NCBI RefSeq assembly: GCF_040802235.1
Contig: NC_133167.1
Span: 11,462,501 to 11,526,500 of the forward strand
Reading direction: 5' to 3'
Origin: Manis javanica
Lineage: Eukaryota > Chordata > Mammalia > Pholidota > Manidae
Length of the DNA: 64,000 nt
Of the stretch, positions 52,571-62,599 are shown piece after piece. The notes below the pieces were generated by a model. It did no database searches and was not told the DNA's origin. It saw only the letters and a program-made list of their open reading frames with translations. The position numbers and the translations under genes are program-made. The stretch's first letter is position 1, and every line of letters starts with the position of its first letter.

Positions 52571-55455
52571 CTTTAGTAGTTTTAAAGATAATTTTCCTTT
52601 GGATTTAGTGTTTTTCTGTGACACCACAACATGGCTTTATTTCACCATGTTTAAGATTTGCTAGGCTTCTTCACTGTAAATAAGTCTTTCATCGATTCCA
52701 AACATTCCTGTCCAATAGATTTTTAAGTCTAGCTTTTCTCTGGAAACCCTTCTGTGTTCAAGTCTTTAATTGCCATTAGAGTCTCTGCCCCACATGTGGG
52801 TACTTTTCTCAGTATCCTCGATGATATACCCACATCACACATTGTGCCCCCACAGATAATCACATCAGCCATGTCACAAACTGTCACACTTGCCCCTTGA
52901 AATTTTAATTTACTTACTTTCTTTCTCATTTCCTTAAAATCTATCTGGTTCTTCTAAGTCTCTCTTTTTTATCATATAATTTGCTGTTTCCTTCTTTTTT
53001 TTATCTTTAATCATTATAAACATTTTATTTCATAATATCTTTCCTATGGCTTTATCTTTACTCCTTGTAGTCCTTCCATATGTTTGTCTGCTAGCTTCTC
53101 CTCATGGTGGAGAGTTGCCTTGTAATTTGTGTGAGTATTTTAGAAGTAATTGATTTATCTGTGGTAGTTCCACACAACGAGGTATGCAATTATCCTAACA
53201 AATGGTACTACATTTGTTTCTGAGGAATACCCTTGGTTTTCAGCAGTCCAAAACTTTATTTGTCAGTTCCTAAGGTAAGGAATTAAAATAGGTCCCTTAT
53301 GTACATTTTGACCTCCGTGCTAGCTCATGGTTCTGGCTTGGCTCCTCACTAGGAGCAGTCCTTCCACGATCTCTGTGTTGGACGAGTTCTCAGTTCAAGT
53401 TCTTCAATTTCCACAGGCTCAATGTAATTTCTCTTCTCCTTGCACAGGGGCTAAAATTTCATGTACTAGCAGTAAGGGACTCTAACACTTGACAAGTCAC
53501 CTCAATATCTACCAACTCAGTGAATGAAACGTTTTTCTCCATTTTGTGCACATTTGGAAGCTCCAGAGCTATTTTCTCTCACTTTCCCCAGCATCTTTAT
53601 GTGCTTTTTGGTAGAATCAGAATTTTGCCTTTGCCAATACTACCATTTCATACAAACTGGAGTTCTTTAGTCCATCCTAATAGAACAATTATGTATTGCT
53701 GTCTGCCATGCACGGCAAATTAAATAACAGGTGGATGTTGTCCACACAATCTAGGAAAGATGAATTTGCCCTGAATTGTAATACATGTGTGAAGTTTTGC
53801 CAAAAGGACCAAGATAGCACAGAGAAAAATGTCAATATGAGCTTGAAAGGGTTGATAAAGGGTTCACCACAGAGAGAGACTTAAGATGACTTTTTCTCAA
53901 TGATGGGAAGCCCCAAGGGTAGATAGAAAAAAAAAGGAGGAGATCCTCTAAGGGAATTGCTTCAGGATGTAGTAACAGAGGTAGTAGACTCTTACCTTAC
54001 CACAGAGGTAAGAGTCAGGCCATAAGAACAATGTCTATGATCCCCATGTAACGATGCTTAACTCTCAGTAGGTACAAGAAGCTATAAGAACAATGACCAT
54101 ATTGATGCAGAGATTAGAGTAGAAAATATTACTGGAGAATGGTGAGTTCTCTCCATTAACAAATGGAGTAAATGGAAGAACCATAAGCAAAGATTTCAAA
54201 TGATAGGAGAAAAAGCAATGGCATGGAATCTAAGAGAAAGAAAGTTGAATAAATACCATCAAATAATCTCATGTTCTGTGGTTGAACAGAAGCTTGAAAA
54301 TAAAGGTTCATTTTTGAAAGAAAGTACAAGCAAAAAATATCTTTGTGGGTCCTAACCATGAAATGAACTTTCCTATTTAAGAGAAGCATATTCTCCTTCT
54401 TAAATATATTTTGTCTTGATCCCTTCATAACATTAGTTGAGATGTTTAATTAATGTTTCTTGAGATCTTGTAGCTAAATGTATAAAACAAATCATACTGA
54501 AACATAAAGACTATTACAAGTTCTGTTACTGGATGAAGATTTCTATAATGCATCTATCATTATTTCACTTCCTCCAAGTCTAGAAATGTACTCACCTTTA
54601 TTTCATGGCACACCAACCCCTTCATAATATCCCATGATCATCCAAAATGTCACTGTGAGAAACTAAAGATTTACTTACTGAATCAAGAAAATACCTATAA
54701 GGTCCCTGAAAAACCCTAATGCACAGTTTTCTATCTTACCTTCAGAATTCCATGGGCTTCTGATATAACCTAGTCTCCTCAATTCCCTAAAGGTTTACAG
54801 CCTGTCCAAAAACTCCTTATTTTAAATCCCAAAAGGGAATTTTGCTTTGAACTCTCTGCACTATACTAAAAATTAATTCAGTGAATTGACCACTCTGCCC
54901 TCAAGAATTGAGTGATAAACCCTCTTGTAGCCATTAAGGCTCTCTGAAGGTGAAAGTTCCCCCAAAGCACCAAAGGGTAATTATTGTCAATCTGCCTAGA
55001 CAGAGCTTTCAGCATAGAGAAGATTTAATTCTTAAAGCTTACTCAGAGAGGAAATATAGTCTTATCCAGAAGACTATCACCTTTGAGAGTTCTGGCACAA
55101 TGAAGAGCACCTACATTACAGTGTTCTTCACCTGATAACTGAGCAGTGTTTGAAACCAAGATTCTCCCTGGAAGTGTTTTGTCTATGACCCCCATATAGC
55201 AATATGGGGACATGCAGTAGGTCTAGAAAATATTAATTGTATAGATGAAAGCATGAATAATTGAGTGAATTAAAATTCATCTACTTAACTGTTCAATAAC
55301 TAGATTTAAAGGTGAAGACAGAGGTTCAGGGAAGTTGATGATGGAACTGAGATTGATGTATCAGACTTTACTTCAGTCTGTTTCAAATGAAGGGCAAAGA
55401 TTTCAGGGATAAAGCAGTATTGAATTCAACATGTTTGCTACTTTTCTCTTTCTGT
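52571..55455. other. No gene; possible further LINE relic
   Basis: 52570-53480 is T-rich on the plus strand, with phrases that vaguely recall antisense L1M 5' sequence. 53500-55455 shows short ORFs only. No repeat family is assigned with confidence. Confidence 0.35.
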
Positions 55456-55459
55456 CTCC

Positions 55460-55640
55460 AACTGTAGCAGGCAAGAGTGAATCACCTGGCAAGCTGCTTT
55501 AAAGTTCAGAGTCGCTGTTTTCATAGCCAGAAGTTCTGAGGCAGTGAATCTTGTAAGTAGCTCAGGAATCAGATTTTATTTAATATGCCAGGTGATCCTT
55601 ATTCACATGCCCAGTCTGAGTAACTATATCAGAGATACAC
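55460..55640 (+). mobile_element. MER5A-like hAT DNA transposon relic
   Basis: GTGAATCACCTGGCAAGCTG, CTCAGGAATCAGATTTTATT and GCCAGGTGATCCTTATTCAC follow the MER5A layout. The terminal repeats are eroded. Confidence 0.55.
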
Positions 55641-56264
55641 ATGCTAAGCTAAACAAGTCACTATATTATATGTGGAAACTTCCAGCCATATACTATTAGA
55701 AAAACCCTGATGTGGCTCTCTTCCTTCTTGAGGTAGGTGTACTTGCCTGCCATGAATCATTGCATAAAGAATCCTCTTGCTGAACTAGGCTGACTCTTAC
55801 ACTGTTTAAGCAGTTCATCTAGGTATGATTGGCAGTTTTGTGCTAATCAGGGGTTCTTAAGTCTTTTCTGTTCCTCAAGTACCTGAGGAAAATAATACTC
55901 CTTCATCCCTTGCAGTGACTCTTTTCTGTAGTACGTCTTGAACAGGGGTTGTCAAACCTAGGATAATTTGGGGATAATGGGAAACAGGGGTAAATGTCAC
56001 TAGAAAGAACCTCAGAGTTGATCCTAATGTTCATTAAACTTATACTTGGATATTGTTCTGAGCTAAGAGTTAGCACATGCTCTTAATATTTATAGGAATT
56101 CTCTCCATTTTAAGTTTATCTAATCTCTCTTCAATGCCCTGATTAAATTAAACTTCATCTGTGAAATCATTTCCAATTCTTACCTCTGAAATTATCCTAT
56201 TCATTCATACTCTGAAGTGCTTTGATTAAAATATAACCTACATTAGAAGTTTTTGTTCACATAA
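55641..56264. other. Unassigned, with a weak L2 piece
   Basis: 56090-56250 (TCATCTGTGAAATCATTTCC and neighbours) resembles L2 on the plus strand. No gene is seen. Confidence 0.35.
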
Positions 56265-56575
56265 TGCTATAGACTAATTGTATGTGTTTCAAAATTCATG
56301 TGCTGAAACCTAGTAGCCAATGTGATGGTTGTGGAGGTAGGGGGCTTTAGGAGGTGATTAGGTCTTAAAAGCTCTGTCCCCAGGAAAGAACCCACAGAGA
56401 GTTACATTTCCCTTCTCTATGTAAGGTCACAAGTGAAAGGAAGTCATCTGTGAACCAGGAAGTGAAACCTCACCATAATCTTGGACTTCCCCCAACAACT
56501 GTAAGAGATACATTCTGTTGTTTATAAGGCCCCAGGCTCTGGTATTCTGTTAAAGTAGCTTGAACTAAGACACAT
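56265..56575 (+). mobile_element. MaLR LTR (MLT1/MST-like)
   Basis: AAATTCATGTGCTGAAACCT, GAGGTGATTAGGTCTTAAAA, ATCTTGGACTTCCCCCAACA and TTGTTTATAAGGCCCCAGGC run in order to GAACTAAGACA at the LTR end. A solitary LTR. Confidence 0.9.
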
Positions 56576-56683
56576 GCATAGTTCCTCATAGACGCTAACA
56601 GAAGTCTTATCTTACTCATCTTTATATCCTTAGCTTTTAGCAAATTGTCTGGCCTAGAATAGGCTATCAAGAAATACCTGTGG
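56576..56683 (+). repeat. L2 LINE 3' end
   Basis: TCATCTTTATATCCTTAGCT, TGGCCTAGAATAGGCTATCA and AAATACCTG are an L2 3' terminus. It is the 5' flank of the young L1 and is interrupted by it. Confidence 0.6.
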
Positions 56684-56695
56684 AGAGACAGGAAA

Positions 56696-56707
56696 CCAAG
56701 ATGGCGG
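56696..56707 (+). promoter_or_regulatory. YY1-type site at the L1 start
   Basis: CCAAGATGGCGG lies 12 bases from the inferred L1 5' end. In primate L1 a YY1 site in the same place sets the transcription start. Its position supports 56684 as the true element start. Confidence 0.7.
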
Positions 56708-57023
56708 TGTGAGTAGAGCAGCAGAAATCTCCTCCCAAAACCACATATATCTATGAAAATATAACAAAGACAACTCTTCCTAAAATAGAGACCAGAGGAC
56801 ACAGGACAACATCCAGAACACATCCACACCTGCGAGAACCCAGCGCCTTGTGAAGGGAGTAAGATACAAACCCCAGCCCGGCAGGTCCCGAGCACCCCTC
56901 CCCCCAGCTCCCGGCGGGAGGAGAGGAGTCAGCAGGGAGGGAGAAGAAGCCCAGGACTGCTGAACCCCAGCCCCAGCCATCCAGACAAGAGCGCAGACAC
57001 AGTGCATGTGCGGGCCCCTGGAT

Positions 57024-57172
57024 AATAGGGAAACAGTACGGCAGGACTGGTGAGCGAGTGCCTGAGGATGATGCCAGAGAACAAAGAAACGGGAGCGGCC
57101 ATTTTTATTTTTTTTTCCTCTTTTTTTTTGGCGAGTGCTTTTTGGACATCTTAAAGGGACAGGGACCACAAT
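57024..57172 (+). repeat. L1 5' UTR tandem unit 1
   Basis: Begins AATAGGGAAACAG, continues with GACTGGTGAGCGAGTGCCTG and T-runs, and ends with GAGTGCTTTTTGGACATCTT and AAAGGGACAGGG. The same order recurs in unit 2, so this is a duplicated promoter-like unit. Confidence 0.8.
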
Positions 57173-57386
57173 ACTAGGGAAACAGGGCAGCAAGACCGGT
57201 GAGTGGGTGCCTGGGACTGGCACCTGAGGACAAAGAAAATCATGCATTTTTCCTTTTTTCTATTTTTTTATTTAATTATTTAATTATTTAATTTTTATTT
57301 ATTTATTTATTTATCTATTTTTTGTTGCTGTTGTTTTGGTTTGGAGAGTGCTTTTTGGAAGTCTTAAAGGGGCAGGGCAGGACACT
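57173..57386 (+). repeat. L1 5' UTR tandem unit 2, with ATTT expansion
   Basis: Begins CTAGGGAAACAG, continues with GACCGGTGAGTGGGTGCCTG, and ends with GAGTGCTTTTTGGAAGTCTT and AAAGGGGCAGGG. It is about 65 bases longer than unit 1 because of an ATTT/AATT-rich run at 57262-57322. Confidence 0.8.
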
Positions 57387-57729
57387 TAGCCCAGAGGCAG
57401 AGAATCTGGGGATCTCTGGGCACTCTAACCCGCTGGGCAGCAGGGAGCATGGAGGCCCCTTACAGATATAAACAGCCTCCCGGCCACTCCCCCTCCAACG
57501 GGGCTCCAAAATATTGGAGCAGCAGCCTGAGCCAGGTCATGCCCACAGCAACAGCGGAGATAAACTCCATAGCAGCTGGGCAGGAAGCAGAAGCCCTGTC
57601 TGCGCACAGCTGCCCAGCACAAGCCACTACAGGTCGCTATTCTCCCAGGAGAGGAAGAGCACAAACCAACAAGAAGGGAAGCTCTTCCAGCGGTCACTCG
57701 TATCAGCTCTGCAAACTATCTCTATCACC

Positions 57730-58549
57730 ATGAAAAGGCAAAACTACAGGCAGACAAAGATCACAGAGACAACACCTGAGAAGGAGACAGACCTAACCAG
57801 TCCTCCTGAAAAAGAATTCAAAATAAAAATCATGAACATGCTGATGGAGATGCAGAGAAAAATGCAAGAGCAATGGGATGAGATGAAGAGAAAAATGCAA
57901 GAGCAATGGGATGAAGTCCGGAGGGAGATCACAGACATCAAGAACGAGATCACAGAAGTGAAACAAACCCTGGAAGGATTTATAAGCAGAATGGATAAGA
58001 TGCAAGAGGCCTTTGAAGGAATAGAAACCAGAGAACAGGAATGTATAGAAGCTGACATAGAGAGGGATAAAAGGATTTCCAGGAATGAAACAATACTAAG
58101 AGAACTATGTGATCAATCCAAAAGGAACAATACCCGTATTATAGGGGTAACAGGAGAAGAAGAGAGAGGAAAAGGGATAGCAACTGTCTTTGAAGAAATA
58201 ATTGCTGCAAACTTCCCCAAACTGGGTAGGAAATAATCAAACAGACCATGGAAATACACAGAAGCCCCAACAGAAAGGATCCAAGGAGGACAACACCAAG
58301 ACACATAATAATTAAAATGGCAAGGATCAAGAACAAGGAAAGAGTTTTAAAGGCAGCTAGAGAGAAAAAGGTCACTTATAAAGGAAAACCCATCAGGCTA
58401 ACATCAGACTTGTTGACAGAAACCCTACAGGCCAGAAGAGAATGGCATGATATATTTAATGCAATGAAACAGAAGGGCCTTGAACCAAGGATACTGTATC
58501 CAGCATGACTATCATTTAAATATGATGGCAGGATTAAATAATTCCCAGA
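57730..58549 (+). pseudogene. L1 ORF1 (RNA-binding chaperone), broken
   Basis: ORF1p is the trimeric RNA-binding protein that coats L1 RNA. The start ATG at 57730 lies in a good context (ACCATGA). The order of parts is normal: a short charged N-terminus, a long coiled coil (about residues 30-105), and an RRM-like part with RNNTRIIGV and EEERGKGI (about 130-155). A 33-base direct duplication at 57854-57919 repeats an 11-residue piece (KMQEQWDEMKR) in the coiled coil. At 58234 a one-base change shifts the frame into TAA. The C-terminal domain continues in another frame from 58248 (MARIKNKERVLKAAREKK, near 58317) to a TGA at 58506 just after LYPA. The last part of the domain is not collinear, since it is inverted downstream. 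The 72 open codons before the ATG probably belong to the 5' UTR. Confidence 0.9.
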
Positions 58550-58550
58550 C

Positions 58551-58740
58551 TAATCTTACTGCCTAACTTAGCTCGCTTATTGAGCTGTTATATACACTGT
58601 CTGGAGATTATTTTCTTCTCTCCCTTCTTAATCCTCCTCCTCCATTCTTCATATGTTGGGTGCTTTGTTCTGTGCTCTTTTTAGGAGTGCACCCATCTAG
58701 AGCATTCCCTGTAAGATACCCTGTAGAGGTGGTTTGTGGG
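58551..58740 (-). other. Inverted L1 segment (ORF1 end and inter-ORF)
   Basis: Read on the minus strand from 58740, this begins CCCACAAACCACCTCTACAG and translates as [12 protein letters not shown], then GALLKRAQNKAPNI before a stop. This has the character of the C-terminal helix of ORF1p, followed by inter-ORF sequence. On the plus strand, ORF1 stops being collinear at 58550, about 25 bases before the point where this text should start. The simplest reading is that L1 sequence just downstream of 58550 was inverted in place, with loss of what followed. It relies partly on my memory of related L1s. Confidence 0.65.
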
Positions 58741-58741
58741 A

Positions 58742-61270
58742 AGCAAATACAACCTCCCAAGACTGACCAAGGAAGAAACACAAAAGTTAAACAAACCAAT
58801 TATGAGCAAAGAAATTGAAACGGTAATCAAAAAACTACCCAAGAAGAAAACCCCGGGGCCGGACGGATTTACCTCAGAATTTTATCAGACACACAGAGAA
58901 GACATAATACCCATTCTCCTTAAAGTGTTCCAAAAAATAGAAGCGGAGGGAATACTCCCAAACTCATTCTATGAAGCCAACATCACCCTAATACCAAAAC
59001 CAGGCAAAGACCCCATCAAAAAAGAAAATTACAGACCAATATCCCTGATGAATGTAGATGCAAAAATATTCAATAAAATATTAGCAAACAGAATTTAACA
59101 GTATATCAAAAGGATCATACAACATGACCAAGTGGGATTCATCCCAGGGATGCAAGGATGGTACAACATTTGAAAATCCATCAACATCATCCACCACATC
59201 AACAAAAAGAGAGACAAAAACCATATGATCATCTCCATAGATGCTGAAAAAGCATTTGACAAAATTCAACATCCATTCATGATAAAAACTCTCAGCAAAA
59301 TGGGAATAGAGGGCAAGTACCTCAACATAATAAAGGCCATATATGATAAACCCACAGCCAACATTATACTGAACAGCGAGAAGCTGAAAACATTTCCTCT
59401 GAGATCAGGAACTAGACAGGGATGCCCACTCTCCCCACTGTTATTTAACATAATACTACAGGTCCTAGCCACGGCAATCAGACAAACAAAGAAATACAAG
59501 AAATCCAGATTGGTAAAGAAGAAGTTAAACTGTCACTATTTGCAGATGATATGATATTGTACATAAAAAACCCTAAAGACTCCACTCCAAAACTACTAGA
59601 ACTGGTATCAGAATACAGCAAAGTTGCAGGATACAAAATTAACACACAGAAATCTGTAGTTTTCCTATACACCAACAATGAACCAATAGAAAGAGAAATC
59701 AGGAAAACAATTCCATTCACAATTGCATCAAAAAGAATAAAATACCTAGGAATAAGCCTAACCAAAGAAGTGAAAGACCTATACCCTGAAAACTACAAGT
59801 CACTCTTAAGAGAAATTAAAGGGGACACTAACAAATGGAAACTCATCCCATGCTCATGGCTAGGAAGAATTAATATCATCAAAATGGCCATCCTGCCCAA
59901 AGCAATATATAGAGATTTGATGCAATCCCTCTCAAATTACCAGCAACATTCTTCAATGAACTGGAGCAAATAATTCAAAAATTCATATGGAAACACCAAA
60001 GACCCAAATAGCCAAAGCAATCCTGAGAAAGAAGAATAAAGTAGGGCGGATCTCACTCCCCAACTTCAAGCTCTACTACAAAGCCATAGTAATCAAGACA
60101 ATTTGGTACTGGCACAAGAACAGAGCCACAGACCAGTGGAACAGATTAGAGACTCCAGACATTAACCCAAACATATATGGTCAATTAATATTTGATAAAG
60201 GAGCCATGGACATACAATGGCAAAATGACAGTCTCTTCAACAGATGGTGCTAGCAAAACTGGACAGCTACATGTAGGAGAATGAAACTGGACCATTGTCT
60301 AACCCCATACACAAAAGTAAATTCCAAATGGTTCAAAGACCTAAATGTAAGTCATGAAACCATAAAACTCTTAGAAGAAAACATAGGCAAAAACCTTTTA
60401 GACATAAACATGTGTGACCTCTTCTTGAACATACCTCCCCATGCAAGGAAAACAACAGCAAAAATGAACAAGTGGGACTATATTAAGCTGAAAAGGTTCT
60501 GTGCAGTAACAGACACCATCAATAGAACAAAAAGGAACCCTACAGTATGGGAGAATATATTTGTAAATGACAGATCCGACAAAGGCTTGACGTCCAAAAT
60601 ACATAAAGAGCTCACACGCCTCAACAAACAAAAAACAAATAATCCAAGTAAATAATGGGCAGAGGAACTGAACAGACAGTTCTCCAAAAAAGAAATACAG
60701 ATGGCCAACAGACACATGAAAAGATGCTCCACATCGCTAATTATCAGAGAAATGCAAATTAAAACTACAATGAGGTATCACCTCACACCAGTAAGGATGG
60801 CTGCCATCCAAAAGACAAACAACAACAATTGTTGGCGAGGCTGTGGAGAAAGGGGAACCCTCCTACACTGCTGGTGGGAATGTAAATTAGTTCAACCATT
60901 GTGGAAAGCCGTATGGAGGTTCATCAAAATGCTCAAAACAGACCTACCATTTAACCCAGGAATTCCACTCCTAGGAATTTACCCTAAGAATGCAGCAATC
61001 AAGTGTGAGAAAGACAGCAGCACCCCTATGTTTATCACAGTACTATTTACAGTAGCCAAGAATTGGAAGCAACCTAAATGTCCATCGGTAGATGAATGGA
61101 TAAAGAAGATGTGGTACATATACACAATGGAATACTACTCAGCCATAAGAAGAGGGCAAATCCAACCATTTGCAGCAACATGGATGGAGCTGGAGGGTAT
61201 TATGCTCAGTGAAATAAGCCAAGCAGAGAAAGAGAAATACCAAATGATTTCACTCATCTGTGGAGTATAA
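58742..61270 (+). pseudogene. L1 ORF2 (reverse transcriptase), 5'-deleted and broken
   Basis: ORF2p nicks the target and reverse transcribes L1 RNA. This copy starts about 430 codons in, so the whole endonuclease domain is missing; the estimate comes from the distance to FADD compared with human ORF2p. The reverse transcriptase is recognisable: [12 protein letters not shown] (58856), FIPGMQGW (59138), [12 protein letters not shown] (59234), [14 protein letters not shown] (59408) and the catalytic FADD at 59539-59550. The C-terminal cysteine motif CX3CX7HX4C is intact at 60830-60883. Breaks: TAA at 59096, TGA at 59171, a frameshift between about 59485 and 59510, another between about 59910 and 59925, TAG at 60251 and TAA at 60653. 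The last open piece runs 60701-61270 to the normal stop. Several breaks look like CAA-to-TAA or CGA-to-TGA type single-base changes. Confidence 0.93.
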
Positions 61271-61616
61271 GAACAAAGGAAAAACTGAAGGAACAAAACA
61301 GCAGCAGAATTACAGAACCTAAAAATGGACTAACAGGTACCAAAGGGAAAGGGACTGGGGAGGATGGGTGGGTAGGGATGGATAAGGGGGGGAAGAAAAA
61401 GGGGGTTATTCAGATTAGCATGCATGGGGTGGGAGGGATAAAGGGGAGGGCTGTACAACACAGAGAGGACAAGTAGTGATTATACAACATTTTGCTATGC
61501 TGATGGACAGTGACTGTAAAGTGGCTTATAGGGGGGACCTGGTATAGGGGAGAGCCTAGTAAACATAATATTCTTCATGTAAGTGTAGATTAAAGACTAA
61601 ATTTAAAAAAGAAAAG
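61271..61616 (+). other. L1 3' UTR and short A-rich end
   Basis: Contains a G-rich polypurine region (GGGATGGATAAGGGGGGGAA near 61375-61400), which is usual for mammalian L1 3' UTRs. It ends with GTAGATTAAAGACTAAATTT and an A-rich run AAAAAAGAAAAG at 61605-61616. No AATAAA lies close to the end. Confidence 0.75.
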
Positions 61617-61686
61617 CAGTTCCTGTGTGGTGACCTCCAATGAGTTCTACACAATGGTATAAAGGACATATCAAAGTGTAGGCAAA

Positions 61687-61740
61687 GGGTCCGTTTGTGT
61701 TTATACAGAAGATCAAAGCCTAATTTGGCTACCCAGAAAA
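61687..61740 (+). pseudogene. Integrase C-terminal domain remnant
   Basis: The frame reads GSVCVYTEDQSLIWLPRK before a TGA at 61741. A GxVCV-strand followed by a W(V/L)P strand is the ending of the SH3-like C-terminal domain of beta- and ERV-K-type integrases. About 25 bases upstream a WYKG piece in another frame fits the same domain, so there is a frameshift or deletion between them. This is the only trace of pol. Confidence 0.5.
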
Positions 61741-61841
61741 TGAACTAAGATACGATATGAAGAAGAACTTTCAACATCAGCACTCTCTGGAAGACTCATA
61801 CCAGAAGATGATCATCAAAAAACCTCCACAAAGATCCAGGC

Positions 61842-62201
61842 AATGCTGCAGTTGTAGCTGCATCCATCCCCGCGTTTCCTGGACTTGCCATTGGAATGAA
61901 GAAGGAGATATCTAAGCTGGCCTGTGCATACAATAAAACAGCAAATTTGACTGGATCTATACTGTTGGAACTCAACCAAGAATTAGGAGAAATGCAAGTT
62001 GTAGTGCTCCAAAATCTTACAACTACAGACTATCTACTGTTAAAAGAACATACGGGATGTGAACAGTTCCCAGAAATGGGTTGCTTTAATTTGTCTGATT
62101 TCTCTCAGACTGTTCAGGTACAGTTGGACAATATCCATCATATCATAGACAAATTTTCACAAATGCCTAGGGTGCCAAACTGGTTTTCTTGGCTTCACTG
62201 A
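61842..62201 (+). pseudogene. Retroviral envelope transmembrane subunit, truncated remnant
   Basis: An open frame without a surface subunit. First comes an Ala/Val/Gly-rich hydrophobic piece (AAVVAASIPAFPGLAIG, 61845-61895), which looks like a fusion peptide. Then an N-terminal heptad region with LTGSILLELNQELGEM and the LQN...DYLLLKEH stretch. The disulphide motif, normally CX6CC, reads CEQFPEMGC, so one cysteine is glycine. NLSDFSQTVQVQLD and a C-terminal helix up to WFSWLH follow. A TGA at 62199 ends the frame. The hydrophobic anchor (WLVIIDLLWLCNCIPIMLM) follows directly in frame at 62205-62261, ending at TAA 62304. Four N-X-S/T sequons are visible. No furin site lies before the fusion-peptide-like part. 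The layout is of gamma/type D envelopes and not of classical beta (MMTV) envelopes. A relic, not a domesticated gene in this copy. Confidence 0.85.
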
Positions 62202-62599
62202 AGATGGCTGGTAATTATAGATCTGCTTTGGTTATGTAACTGTATTCCTATTATGTTAATGTGTGTGCGCAATTTAGTTAGTAGTTTAAAACCTATACAT
62301 GCTTAAGTTACTCTACAAGAAGATATATCAAAGAAATAATCAATCCTCCCATGTTTTCTTCCATCTGCTACCTCTATAGCTTTTCTTCTTCCTTCCTAAT
62401 TACAACCGTTAAATAGAATTTGTGCCTCATATCGAATTCACTGAGTATCATAACTCCTCCAAGTGGTAAAGATACCTCAAGACAAATGCTGGGCATAGAA
62501 GCCACAGGGAATAAATCTGCAAAGAAGTAAAAAGCTAACCTTTTCAAACAATATGGCTTCTCTCTCACTTACCAACTTTACATTCCCCTGTATGGCCCC

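Larger units (their letters stand above)
56684..57729 (+). promoter_or_regulatory. L1 5' UTR with internal promoter
   Basis: About 1.05 kb, GC-rich at first (CCCCCAGCTCCCGGCGGGAG near 56905), which is typical of the internal RNA polymerase II promoter of L1. It holds a YY1-type motif at the very start, two similar tandem units at 57024-57172 and 57173-57386, T-rich inserts, and an in-frame open stretch upstream of the ORF1 start (57514-57729). Minus-strand ORFs of 155 codons (56780-57247) and 90 codons (57425-57697) run through it. Confidence 0.8.
56684..61616 (+). mobile_element. Near full-length L1 retrotransposon, defective
   Basis: A sense L1 with all four parts in order: 5' UTR (about 56684-57729), ORF1 (57730 to about 58549), ORF2 from the fingers of the reverse transcriptase to the C-terminus (about 58742-61270), and a G-rich 3' UTR (61271-61600) ending in a short A-rich run. 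It is much better preserved than every other LINE in the window. It cannot move on its own: ORF1 has a frameshift and a stop, a segment of about 190 bases is inverted at 58551-58740, the ORF2 endonuclease is missing, and ORF2 has at least four stops and two frameshifts. The length of 4.9 kb compares with 6 kb or more for complete mammalian L1s. I see no clear target-site duplication. The A-run is short, and retroviral sequence begins right after it. Confidence 0.93.

Noticed and set aside
57514..57729. A longer ORF1 starting at 57514
   Set aside because: The first 72 codons lie in the 5' UTR. The ATG at 57730 has the better context and the usual ORF1 start position.
56684..61270. An active, autonomous L1
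   Set aside because: The endonuclease is missing, part of the element is inverted, and both ORFs have stops and frameshifts.
61842..62306. A captured syncytin-like envelope gene
   Set aside because: There is no surface subunit, signal peptide or cleavage site, and a stop precedes the membrane anchor.
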